DNA from: Candidatus Woesearchaeota archaeon
GTDB lineage: Archaea > Nanobdellota > Nanobdellia > Woesearchaeales > JACPBV01
Reading direction: 5' to 3'
DNA length: 33,004 nucleotides
NCBI GenBank assembly: GCA_016188175.1
Contig: JACPII010000017.1
Span: 1-33,004 of the forward strand
Each line of letters begins with the position of its first letter. Position 1 is the first letter of the stretch. Shown here in pieces: positions 15,065 to 21,955 of the stretch. Below the pieces are notes generated by a model, which had not been told where the DNA came from, did no database searches, and was given only the letters and a program-made list of their open reading frames with translations. The position numbers and the translations under genes are program-made.

Positions 15065-18000
15065 CTAAACCCCGACCATCGCATCGGTCAATCCTTTCCT
15101 CTTTTTGATATCATTGATAACTTTCACCTGAAGCTCGAAAGGCAGGCGCTCGAAGCTTTGGTCGATCAATGATGAGACTCCGCGGCCTTCGGTAGCCGAA
15201 CGAAGGTCAGAGCTCCAGCTGAGCATGTTCATGACGGGAAGCTTTGCCTTGATGTTGACATAATTCCCTTCCTGGATAAGGTCAATGAGCTGGCCCCGGA
15301 TGCTGCTGACCAGGGCAGTAAGCTTTCCCGTGTAGTCGTTCGGAGCCTCGATGAGCATGATCTGCATCGGCTCAAACATTATCGGCCCTCCGTTGAGCAT
15401 CGCTCCCCGGATACCTTCACGGATCGCAGGGTAAACCTGGGCAGGCCCTCGGTGGATTGCGTCTTCGTGCAGCGACATATCGTTCAGGCTGACCCGGATA
15501 TTGAAAGATGGCTCACGCGCCAGGGGGCCTTTCCTCATGACTTCCTCAAACATATCGAGGATCATCTCCATGACTTCCATGGCATAGACCTGGCCCCGGG
15601 TGAGGTCAAGGAACATATTTCCCTTGTAGATGTCCTTGACCTTTTCAGCTTCCTTTGATTCCATCCCCGCAGCAACAAGGGCGTCCCGGATGTCGGTATT
15701 TTTCTTTTTGATCCTTCCTTCGGGGACCATCCCCTCCTTGATGGCTTTCTGGACCTCAGGGGACAATGGCTCGACGGTAAAGTAGAACTTGTTGTGCTTG
15801 TTGGGAGTCTTCCCCTCAACTTCCTGGGATTTCTTGGTGATGGATTCCCGGAAGACAACGACGGGCTGGGAGGTCAGCACCTCAACGCCTTTTTCTGTAA
15901 TGATCCTGTTTTCAATGATTTCCAGGTGGAGCTCGCCCATCCCCGACAGGAGATTTTCTCCTGTTTCTTCATTGATCTCAATGACGATAGAAGGGTCCTC
16001 ACGCCCGACCTTCCTCAAGACTTCAATGAGCTTCGGCAGCTCGTTGGATATCTTTGGCTTTATCGCTTTGGTGATAACCGGCTCGAAAATATGCTTGAGC
16101 TCCTCAAAGGGGTGCTCCTCATCCAGGGTGACCGTCTCTCCGGCATTCCCAATGACTCCGGATATCGCGCAAACATTCCCTGCCGGGATGCTTTCGATGA
16201 GTTCCGGCTTTATGCCATTATAGATATAGAGATTCTGTATCTTCTGGTGCTGCCTTGCATTGTTTAAGTAGACATCAATCCCTGGCCGAAGGGTCCCCGA
16301 AAACAGGCGCCCGGCTGCAATGTCCTTCCCCGACCTCGGATCGATGACAATCCTCGTGATAACAAATGCAGGTTTCCCATTAGGATCACACGAAACAAGG
16401 CTTTTTCCCAATTCACTTTCTGTCTCCCCATGCCAGATTTTCGGAATGCGGTAGGGCTGGGCAGTCAAGGGGTCGGGATGGTGCTTGATGACCATATCGA
16501 GAATGACCTCATGCAAGGGGGCATTCGCCCAAACCCATTCCTTGCGCTTTGCTTCGTCCATCTCATAGATGTTCAGGATATCCTTGAAGCCAATCTTTTT
16601 CTTCTGCATGAATGCATAGGACAACGCCCAATTCTCCCTTGCTGAGCCAAATGCGACGCTCCCGTCCATGATGCTCACTTTCCATTTTTCCTTAAATTGC
16701 GGCTCGGCGATATCCTCAATGAGGTTATTAAACCCGCTGATGAGCTTGACAAAACGCTCCTGGATCTTTTCGGGCGAAAGCTTGAGCTCTTTAACCAGCC
16801 GGTCAACTTTATTGATGAAAAGGACCGGCTTGACCCGCTCCCGGAGGGCCTGCTTGACCACCGTTTCCGTCTGAGGCATGACGCCTTCAACCGCGCAGAT
16901 AAGAACAATCGTCCCGTCAATGGCACGCATCGCCCTGGTGACATTACCGCCAAAATCAACATGGCCGGGAGTATCAATAAGATTGATGAGGTATTCGTTC
17001 CCGTGGAACTCATGGACCATCGAAACATTGGCTGCATCAACGGTCATCAAGCGCTCCTGCTCATCCTTATGCTGCCAGGTTGCCATGCCACCTTCCAAAT
17101 CCCCGGCATATTTTGACGCCATATGCCCTGCAGCGGCAAGAAGATTGTCTGTCATTGCGGTATTGTGGATAACCATGCCTTCGGCGACAAAGTTATGGTT
17201 ATCGGGGATGGTAAAGTCATAAACAACATCTTCGAAACCAGCTTCTATTTTGGAGACTTCAATAGCGGCAAGGTCTTCCTGAGCAAGCATTTCGACCTTT
17301 TTCTCAACAAGCATCAGCTGGTCGTTAACGGAAATGCTATCACAAACCCTGTTTCCAGTAACCTTTTTTACCAGAAGGGCTAATTTCTCCCGTTTTTCTG
17401 ATAACCCAAACCCAATCTGTTTTTGAAAGTGATAAGCGGATATTCCAGAAATGCTGAGGGTATTATCAATTTCTTTTATAGCAATGATGTTAAACTGCAG
17501 CAGATAGAGGTGAAGAGTATCTATCATTTTCTTACTGGCTGAACTTATCGTAACTGCCCTCCGTGACCATTCAACACTACCATCGGTATCAAAATACCCC
17601 CTAAGGAAAGCAGCACCAAACTTTTTATCCGATCTTGCAAGGAATTCGCTTATGGTTATCCCATGGGCTTTACCGGCAAGGGGATAACCAAAGAGAGCGT
17701 TGAACATATGAGCTAGGGTGAGGTGGGTATGAATCTCGGGTGTCCTTTCTTTAGTGTGAACTTCTCTGGGGAAAAAGCCGAGCGACTTGCAAATAGTCTT
17801 TACGATTCCCCCAAGCAACGGCTTTCCAACGACAAATTTCTCTCTCGACCCGTCACCGGTAAAGAGACCGGCCAGGTAAAAGAATTCTTCAAAGTTTTGG
17901 GGAAGTTTTATAGGAATGGAATTATGGCCACGCTGCTTTCCATTTCGGTAGAAGATGAAACCGATTTGGTCATACACATCCGCAGATGATATGCCTAAAG

Positions 18001-18679
18001 CCCCGGCACAGGCCAAAAGGTCTGCAAGGAAAAACCGATTTTGCCAAAGGCCATGGTAAAAAGATTTCTTTTTGATCGAGAAAGCCAAGTTTTTGAAGCC
18101 AAAAGAGAGGATTTTTTCCTTCATTCCTGGAAAGAATTCCGCCTTCAGCCTAGCATAAAAATTACCCTTGCTTAAAGCGCCCAATATCTCTCCCCTGATG
18201 TCCGATATGGATGAGGTGGAAAGCCTCCTTGGAGTGACAATCCTATCACCTATCTTCAAATCTTTGGCTTCAACCTCATGGAAGCCACTATTCCAAACGA
18301 TGTATTTATGCTCCGGTGTGGTTGAGATGGAAAAACCATTACGGAGAGTTATCTCCTGAGTTTTCCCGCCACATAGCCTCCAGAAGTGCTGAATAACCTT
18401 TTTCTCAATTTTTTTGGTAGCCGTATTTAGTGAGAAAATAGTAATGGGGCGCTGGGTTTGGTAGACCGAATGCTCATCGGTATCCTGAACAATCGTGCCT
18501 TCTTGGGCAGCGAGGTCAAAGAGATTTCCGGCTGTTGAAATAGTTCCGTCCCCAAGGATTATTTTTGAAGCTCCACTGATGCATTTTCCATGATGGATAT
18601 GCGCAGACGTACAAATATTCCTGATGAATTTCGGATTTTTGGTAATCCGTGCAACCATGTCAGCCATTTTTTCAGCCAT
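15065..18679 (-). CDS. fusA: Translation elongation factor 2 (aEF-2), precursor with intein in the P-loop
   Basis: The 1204-codon frame encodes a 730-residue aEF-2 interrupted by a 474-residue intein (residues 33-506). EF-2 is the GTPase that translocates tRNA and mRNA on the ribosome. Joined exteins read SAHIHHGK then TAMTDNLLAA, a P-loop with His in place of the Asp of the common AHIDHGKT. Other GTPase motifs are DTPGHVDFGG (G3) and NKVD (G4). The diphthamide loop LHEDAIHRGPAQ keeps its His (residue 1076 of the precursor, 602 after splicing). The C-terminal domain ends normally. The ATG at 18679 lies 47 bases after NDK with no obvious TATA box, so it is probably co-transcribed. Without splicing the nucleotide-binding loop would be broken, so active EF-2 depends on intein excision. 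Confidence 0.95.
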   Translation of the reverse strand: MAEKMADMVARITKNPKFIRNICTSAHIHHGKCISGASKIILGDGTISTAGNLFDLAAQEGTIVQDTDEHSVYQTQRPITIFSLNTATKKIEKKVIQHFWRLCGGKTQEITLRNGFSISTTPEHKYIVWNSGFHEVEAKDLKIGDRIVTPRRLSTSSISDIRGEILGALSKGNFYARLKAEFFPGMKEKILSFGFKNLAFSIKKKSFYHGLWQNRFFLADLLACAGALGISSADVYDQIGFIFYRNGKQRGHNSIPIKLPQNFEEFFYLAGLFTGDGSREKFVVGKPLLGGIVKTICKSLGFFPREVHTKERTPEIHTHLTLAHMFNALFGYPLAGKAHGITISEFLARSDKKFGAAFLRGYFDTDGSVEWSRRAVTISSASKKMIDTLHLYLLQFNIIAIKEIDNTLSISGISAYHFQKQIGFGLSEKREKLALLVKKVTGNRVCDSISVNDQLMLVEKKVEMLAQEDLAAIEVSKIEAGFEDVVYDFTIPDNHNFVAEGMVIHNTAMTDNLLAAAGHMASKYAGDLEGGMATWQHKDEQERLMTVDAANVSMVHEFHGNEYLINLIDTPGHVDFGGNVTRAMRAIDGTIVLICAVEGVMPQTETVVKQALRERVKPVLFINKVDRLVKELKLSPEKIQERFVKLISGFNNLIEDIAEPQFKEKWKVSIMDGSVAFGSARENWALSYAFMQKKKIGFKDILNIYEMDEAKRKEWVWANAPLHEVILDMVIKHHPDPLTAQPYRIPKIWHGETESELGKSLVSCDPNGKPAFVITRIVIDPRSGKDIAAGRLFSGTLRPGIDVYLNNARQHQKIQNLYIYNGIKPELIESIPAGNVCAISGVIGNAGETVTLDEEHPFEELKHIFEPVITKAIKPKISNELPKLIEVLRKVGREDPSIVIEINEETGENLLSGMGELHLEIIENRIITEKGVEVLTSQPVVVFRESITKKSQEVEGKTPNKHNKFYFTVEPLSPEVQKAIKEGMVPEGRIKKKNTDIRDALVAAGMESKEAEKVKDIYKGNMFLDLTRGQVYAMEVMEMILDMFEEVMRKGPLAREPSFNIRVSLNDMSLHEDAIHRGPAQVYPAIREGIRGAMLNGGPIMFEPMQIMLIEAPNDYTGKLTALVSSIRGQLIDLIQEGNYVNIKAKLPVMNMLSWSSDLRSATEGRGVSSLIDQSFERLPFELQVKVINDIKKRKGLTDAMVGV
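17162..18583 (-). mobile_element. Intein with LAGLIDADG homing endonuclease inside EF-2
   Basis: The intein begins at Cys33 (CISGASKIILGDG, block A) and ends in VYDFTIPDNHN and FVAEGMVIHN, followed by Thr as the first C-extein residue. Block B is TPEHKYIV. Two LAGLIDADG-type helices are present, LAGLFTGDGS at intein residues about 237-246 and LRGYFDTDGS at about 327-336, each keeping its acidic residue, so the endonuclease looks intact. The terminal His-Asn and Cys1/Thr+1 nucleophiles are all present, so splicing should be possible. Insertion is exactly between the Lys and Thr of the GTP-binding loop, a typical choice for inteins because the target codons are highly conserved. Confidence 0.93.
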
Positions 18680-18726
18680 AGTGATTCGTTCCTCGTTTTG
18701 CAGTCATCCTGAGATGAACAACCCAT

Positions 18727-19227
18727 CTACTTCCAGAATATTATTGTCCGGGCAACATTTTTCGCTTCTGTGGGATAGATGGTATAGACCAATTCCTCGG
18801 GCCTGAACCACAGCTTGATCTCGCGCTCGGCTTCTTTGGGATTTTCCGATGCGTGGACAACATTCTCGAAAACCCCCTTGCTTGTCACCCTCCCATATTT
18901 ACCCCTTATAGAGGTAGGCTCAGCAAGTTCCGGGTTTGTCAAACCAACAATCTTCCTGACTTTCTTTATTGCGTTTTCACCGTGATAGACCAATGCGAGG
19001 ACACGCTTGGTGTGGTATTCCCCCATGATATATTTGATAAGCTCATCAAAAAATTTCTCCTCACGAAGGTGATGGTAATGCTCTTCGGCAAGCTCCCGGG
19101 TGACCTGGACCACTTTTGACCCGACGATGATAAGCTCCGTCTCGGAAAATTTGGATATGATGTCCCCGGTGAGCGATTTGACCAATCCGTCGGGTTTGAT
19201 AAGCACCAAGCATTGTTCGACTGCCAT
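18727..19227 (-). CDS. ndk: Nucleoside diphosphate kinase
   Basis: NDK transfers the gamma phosphate from an NTP to an NDP through a phosphohistidine and supplies GTP and other NTPs. The protein of about 166 residues starts MAVEQCLVLIKPDGLVK. The ATG at 19227 is preferred over earlier in-frame ATGs because the TATA-like box at 19261 would place the transcript start only about ten bases upstream. The catalytic region reads NVVHASENPKEAEREIKLWF; the His matches the family's HGSDS motif although the neighbouring residues vary. RGKYGRV corresponds to the usual nucleotide-binding segment. It is slightly longer than the common 150 residues because of an insert around the RVLALVYHGENAIKKVRKIV region. 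It lies between L24e and EF-2, a usual place for archaeal ndk (often followed by IF-2). Confidence 0.92.
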   Translation of the reverse strand: MAVEQCLVLIKPDGLVKSLTGDIISKFSETELIIVGSKVVQVTRELAEEHYHHLREEKFFDELIKYIMGEYHTKRVLALVYHGENAIKKVRKIVGLTNPELAEPTSIRGKYGRVTSKGVFENVVHASENPKEAEREIKLWFRPEELVYTIYPTEAKNVARTIIFWK

Positions 19228-19260
19228 TGTGGATGAACTGCTTCTCCGTTCCTGCATGAA

Positions 19261-19268
19261 ATATAAAA
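19261..19268 (-). promoter_or_regulatory. TATA-like box of ndk/EF-2, touching a hairpin
   Basis: On the minus strand this reads TTTTATAT, 34-41 bases before the ATG at 19227. Its upstream edge is three bases from the terminal inverted repeat at 19271, so the hairpin sits directly against the promoter. Confidence 0.5.
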
Positions 19269-19270
19269 TG

Positions 19271-19344
19271 TCAGAAATTTTCAATCAGTCTTTGACTGGT
19301 GGCAAGCTTCGCTTGCCCTTGATTTCTGACGTGAAAATTTCTGA
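19271..19344. repeat. Hairpin element, 12 bp perfect terminal inverted repeats
   Basis: TCAGAAATTTTC (19271-19282) pairs exactly with GAAAATTTCTGA (19333-19344). Inside are two further hairpins, CAGTC-TTT-GACTG (19286-19298) and GGCAAG-CTTCG-CTTGCC (19301-19317). A related element is at 32659-32769, sharing the GACTGGTGGC segment and the ends. Confidence 0.85.
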
Positions 19345-19350
19345 GCATGC

Positions 19351-19415
19351 TCAAAAACCAACGAATGTGGAATCACACTGCCACATTCCACCTGTCTTTG
19401 ACCGGCGGTTTTTGA
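19351..19415. repeat. Second hairpin of the same pair
   Basis: TCAAAAACC (19351-19359) pairs with GGTTTTTGA (19407-19415). An inner stem GAATGTGG (19363-19370) pairs with CCACATTC (19381-19388). It follows the preceding hairpin after a six-base linker GCATGC, giving a two-hairpin unit. Confidence 0.8.
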
Positions 19416-19430
19416 CATAAAAAAACACCC

Positions 19431-19610
19431 TCACTTCTGGTGTTTCTCAAAATGCTTTGTCCAGCGGGTCTCATACGGCTTCCTTTTCAGCCTGAGCATG
19501 TTCCGCTCGCATTTTGAATTGCAAAAATAAAGGATCTTGCCGTCGACCTTGACAAACATCTTTCCCGTCCCGGGTTCGATGGCATTTCCGCAAAAGGTGC
19601 ATTTTGCCAT
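19431..19610 (-). CDS. rpl24e: 50S ribosomal protein L24e
   Basis: This short 59-residue gene encodes MAKCTFCGNAIEPGTGKMFV and continues to ILYFCNSKCERNMLRLKRKP. The pairs CTFC and CNSKC form the zinc ribbon characteristic of L24e, a component of the large subunit. The ATG at 19610 lies two bases after the S28e stop codon, so translation is probably coupled. Length and composition match the archaeal family. It is the third gene of the L7Ae-S28e-L24e cluster. Confidence 0.95.
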   Translation of the reverse strand: MAKCTFCGNAIEPGTGKMFVKVDGKILYFCNSKCERNMLRLKRKPYETRWTKHFEKHQK

Positions 19611-19612
19611 GG

Positions 19613-19948
19613 TTATGATGACCGTCCGCCTTTGCTTAGCTCCCTTGCCTCAATTTCCGTCTCCCGGAGCATGAGGATGTCGCCAATCTGGACTGGCCCC
19701 TTGACATTTCTCCTGAGAATCTTGTTCTGGTCCCTTCCGTCAAGGACTTTGACGCGGACCTGGATTGCCTCTCCCCTGCTGCCGGTCCTTCCCATGATCT
19801 CTTCGACACTGGACCTGAATGCCATGGTGAACGAGGCAGTGCCTTTTCTTACTTCTTCCTTCTCCTGCTCCCGCTTCGGCTTTGCCCTCTCATCACGAGG
19901 GCCTTCTTCTTTCTTCGGCTGCTTTTGTTCCTGAGGTTTATCTGCCAT
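19613..19948 (-). CDS. rps28e: 30S ribosomal protein S28e with charged N-terminal extension
   Basis: The C-terminal 65 residues are a standard S28e OB-fold: [39 protein letters not shown] and [10 protein letters not shown]28e sits at the mRNA exit region of the small subunit. Archaeal S28e is normally about 70 residues; here about 45 extra residues rich in Lys, Glu, Gln and Pro precede it ([20 protein letters not shown]). The start at 19948 is supported by AAAGGA about ten bases upstream, and an in-frame Met close to the core ([10 protein letters not shown]) could give a conventional short form. The gap to L7Ae is 17 bases. The extension may be a disordered tail or a start misassignment. Confidence 0.92.
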   Translation of the reverse strand: MADKPQEQKQPKKEEGPRDERAKPKREQEKEEVRKGTASFTMAFRSSVEEIMGRTGSRGEAIQVRVKVLDGRDQNKILRRNVKGPVQIGDILMLRETEIEARELSKGGRSS

Positions 19949-19965
19949 AGTATCCTTTGCTGAAG

Positions 19966-20307
19966 CTACTCTTTCTTAAGATCTGCAATGATGTCCTTGA
20001 TAAGGTTTTTGGCTTCCCCTTCCTGGACGATAGCGACGCTGGACGTTGGCTTATCGATGCCTGCGGCTGCGCCAAGCTCTTCTTTGGAAGCGACGTTGAC
20101 GAAGGGAATCCCTTTTTCCTCGCAAAGGAGGGGAAGGTGCATGGTAATCTCCGGCGGAGAAACGTCTTTTGCCGCGATGACCAGCTTTGCGTCACCGCGC
20201 TCGATCGCTTTCGTCACCTCATTCGTGCCTTTTTTTAATTTTCCCGTGGCTTTCGCCGTCTCAATAGCTTCATAAATCCTGTCCTGAGATTCTTTTTCTT
20301 CTGCCAT
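19966..20307 (-). CDS. rpl7ae: Ribosomal protein L7Ae / kink-turn RNA-binding protein
   Basis: L7Ae binds kink-turns in 23S rRNA, box C/D and H/ACA guide RNAs and RNase P. The protein has the family core: [20 protein letters not shown]-like RNA-contact segment (here [20 protein letters not shown]), [20 protein letters not shown], and the [10 protein letters not shown] loop. The ATG at 20307 (MAEEKESQ) is chosen because AGGTGA lies six bases before it. Length, 113 residues, is typical. In this genome it would join Nop5 and fibrillarin, both encoded at 27487-29096, in the box C/D methylation complex. A leader of roughly 85 bases with a kink-turn-like fold precedes it. Confidence 0.95.
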   Translation of the reverse strand: MAEEKESQDRIYEAIETAKATGKLKKGTNEVTKAIERGDAKLVIAAKDVSPPEITMHLPLLCEEKGIPFVNVASKEELGAAAGIDKPTSSVAIVQEGEAKNLIKDIIADLKKE

Positions 20308-20359
20308 AGCGTTCACCTGTTCCGTTCGTTCAATATTCCCTGAGAAGGCAATTCCTCAG

Positions 20360-20382
20360 TCACCAGCCCTAGGGCCGGATCA
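20360..20382 (-). promoter_or_regulatory. Candidate kink-turn in the L7Ae leader
   Basis: In the L7Ae transcript a stem CCGGCC/GGCTGG with loop CTAG is flanked by TGAT on the 5' side and TGA on the 3' side. This allows the U-U plus tandem G-A pairing that defines box C/D-type kink-turns. CAAT and ATTG farther out could close the second stem. It lies about 53 bases before the start codon. Confidence 0.4.
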
Positions 20383-20416
20383 TACCTTCATTGGCAGTTG
20401 GTTGGAAACGGGGGTT

Positions 20417-20425
20417 GTTTAAAAA
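20417..20425 (-). promoter_or_regulatory. TATA-like box of the L7Ae operon
   Basis: On the minus strand this reads TTTTTAAAC, about 110 bases before the L7Ae ATG. It predicts an untranslated leader near 85 bases, unusually long for this window. Confidence 0.5.
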
Positions 20426-20570
20426 GGTTACGGGGGGGTTTTAGTTTTTGGAATAAAGTGAAGGTTGCAAACGAACTATCGTGGGTTTCGCTGTGTGCCC
20501 AGCCTGGGGGTTCTTGGGGACACTCGAATTAAAATCTTATTCCAGAACCATTATTTTCAATAATCGAAGT

Positions 20571-20579
20571 TAATATAAA
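20571..20579 (+). promoter_or_regulatory. TATA-like box of the FAH-family gene
   Basis: TAATATAAA lies about 35 bases before the ATG at 20612 and is followed by the ribosome binding site AGGTGA at 20601-20606. Confidence 0.55.
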
Positions 20580-20611
20580 GGAATGCAATAATCTGATAAT
20601 AGGTGATTTCA

Positions 20612-21580
20612 ATGGTAAGATTTGTACGCTATGAAGTGAATGGAAGCCCACAATGGGCAAAGGTTAAAGATGTCATACATGAAACGGGGGATGATTTCCT
20701 TGTTCATGCCAGCCATATTGATATCTCCCATAAAAGATTTGGCTATGAATTCTTGGGAAAAAGATTAGAGGATGCCCGGGAAAAACATTCGGTTACGGTA
20801 GACCGAAGAAACATTCTTCCCGTGATTCCTGATTTTCAGGGGCCATCCTGGGCAGTTGGGCTTAATTACTTTTCTCATGCACAGGCTACCGGGCAGTTGG
20901 AAAAACCAGTAAGGCCAGATCCACCGGTGTGGTTTATTAAAGGAGAACCGTCCGCCCACCTCTCCCCCATAGTGCTCCCTCCTGCGTGGAGTGGTCAAGG
21001 TCTCACCGAAGGTACTTATTCTGGGCAAGTGGATTTTGAAGTCGAATTGGTTATTGTTGTGGGGCAGACAATAATGAATGTAGACCCCGAGAATGCCCTT
21101 TCCTTTGTCGCAGGGTACTCTGTCGGGAACGATGTGAGTGACAGATTTTTGCAGGGGGTCGATGTTTTTCAGGATAAGAAGAAAGCAGAACGATTTAGGC
21201 CAAATGCCCAATGGGGGCCGGGAAAGACCCTTTACACCTTTTCTCCCCATGGGCCATTTATTGCAACCGACGTAGATTCCTCAAGTTTGGACATCCGGCT
21301 GATGGTTAATGGAGAGGTTAGGCAACAGGGGAATACGAGCGAGATGATGTATACTGCCGCAGAACTTCTTGCGAATATTTCCCGTCATCGCAGGATTCCC
21401 GCAGGAACCACCATTTATTGCGGAACACCAAAAGGCACGGCAGTCGAGGCAACATTTGGGGACAACCCCCAGCCAGCACGCTATCTAAAGATTGGGGATC
21501 GGGTTGAAGCAACAATCCGTGACATCGGATCCCTCGTTAACGTCGTAACAGCGCCCCCGCAACTGGTATTTCCAAGATAG
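20612..21580 (+). CDS. Fumarylacetoacetate hydrolase family protein
   Basis: The 322-residue protein has the FAH fold signatures: VGLNYFSHA, then PPVWFIKGEPSAHLSPIVLP, the metal-binding VDFEVELVIVVG, GYSVGNDVSDRFLQ, GPGKTLYTFSPHGPFIATD, VNGEVRQQGNTSEMM and TTIYCGTPKGTAVE. Members hydrolyse or decarboxylate 1,3-diketo or 2-oxo acids, or act as isomerases, using Mg or Mn bound by three acidic residues; the exact substrate cannot be told from sequence. The ATG at 20612 is chosen over an in-frame GTG at 20603 because AGGTGA lies five bases before it. No aromatic catabolism genes accompany it, so it is an isolated enzyme here and may be acquired. It is divergent from the L7Ae operon. Confidence 0.85.
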   Translation: MVRFVRYEVNGSPQWAKVKDVIHETGDDFLVHASHIDISHKRFGYEFLGKRLEDAREKHSVTVDRRNILPVIPDFQGPSWAVGLNYFSHAQATGQLEKPVRPDPPVWFIKGEPSAHLSPIVLPPAWSGQGLTEGTYSGQVDFEVELVIVVGQTIMNVDPENALSFVAGYSVGNDVSDRFLQGVDVFQDKKKAERFRPNAQWGPGKTLYTFSPHGPFIATDVDSSSLDIRLMVNGEVRQQGNTSEMMYTAAELLANISRHRRIPAGTTIYCGTPKGTAVEATFGDNPQPARYLKIGDRVEATIRDIGSLVNVVTAPPQLVFPR

Positions 21581-21596
21581 CCATCCAGCAGGTTTG

Positions 21597-21676
21597 TCAA
21601 AAACACCCCGCCCTAATGTCCCAGAGGGATACCAGAAACGCAAAAGCGTTTCTCCGTAGGCAGGGCGTGTTTTTGA
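21597..21676. repeat. Hairpin element with TCAAAAACAC ends
   Basis: TCAAAAACACcccGCCCT (21597-21614) pairs with AGGGCGTGTTTTTGA (21662-21676). Nested inside is GAAACGC-AAAA-GCGTTTC (21635-21652). Confidence 0.8.
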
Positions 21677-21682
21677 GCTGCT

Positions 21683-21739
21683 CAGAAATTGCCATCTTAC
21701 TCCGGGCTAAAGCCCAGAGATTGCTATTGGCAATTTCTG
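21683..21739. repeat. Hairpin element with CAGAAATTGCCA ends
   Basis: CAGAAATTGCCA (21683-21694) is an exact reverse complement of TGGCAATTTCTG (21728-21739), with inner stem GGGCT-AA-AGCCC (21704-21715). It follows the preceding hairpin after a short GCTGC linker. Confidence 0.85.
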
Positions 21740-21921
21740 TTGTTTCAAAGTCACCTATGAAAAAAGCTCACCATCAGGAAATAGTTTCTGGATAACCCCT
21801 GTTGGTTTTGCATTTTGAAGAAAAGCCTTTTCTTTGAGACAGTTTACTCAACAGCCTGATGTTGGGTTTTCTTTAGGGCAGACTTCACAATTGTAAAGAA
21901 ATTTCCACCGCAAAAAACCGA

Positions 21922-21932
21922 AATATATAAAT
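21922..21932 (+). promoter_or_regulatory. TATA-like box of the S8 protease
   Basis: AATATATAAAT is centred about 30 bases before the GTG start at 21956. No ribosome binding site is present, which fits a leaderless mRNA with a GTG start. Confidence 0.65.
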
Positions 21933-21955
21933 ACCTTCATCTCAAAAATCGGCCT

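Larger units (their letters stand above)
20308..20611. other. Divergent promoter region between L7Ae and the FAH-family gene
   Basis: The gap of about 300 bases holds no gene. It contains the L7Ae leader and TATA box on the minus side, the TATA box and ribosome binding site of the plus-strand gene, and a short palindrome CCCAGCCTGGG near 20500. Confidence 0.6.
21581..21955. other. Gap with two hairpin elements and the protease promoter
   Basis: No gene is seen. Two adjacent inverted-repeat hairpins follow the FAH-family stop, then about 180 bases without a recognised element, then a TATA box for the protease. Confidence 0.6.

Noticed and set aside
19271-19344. Transposon target duplication around the 19271 hairpin
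   Set aside because: No matching direct repeats were found on the two flanks, unlike the element at 30067.
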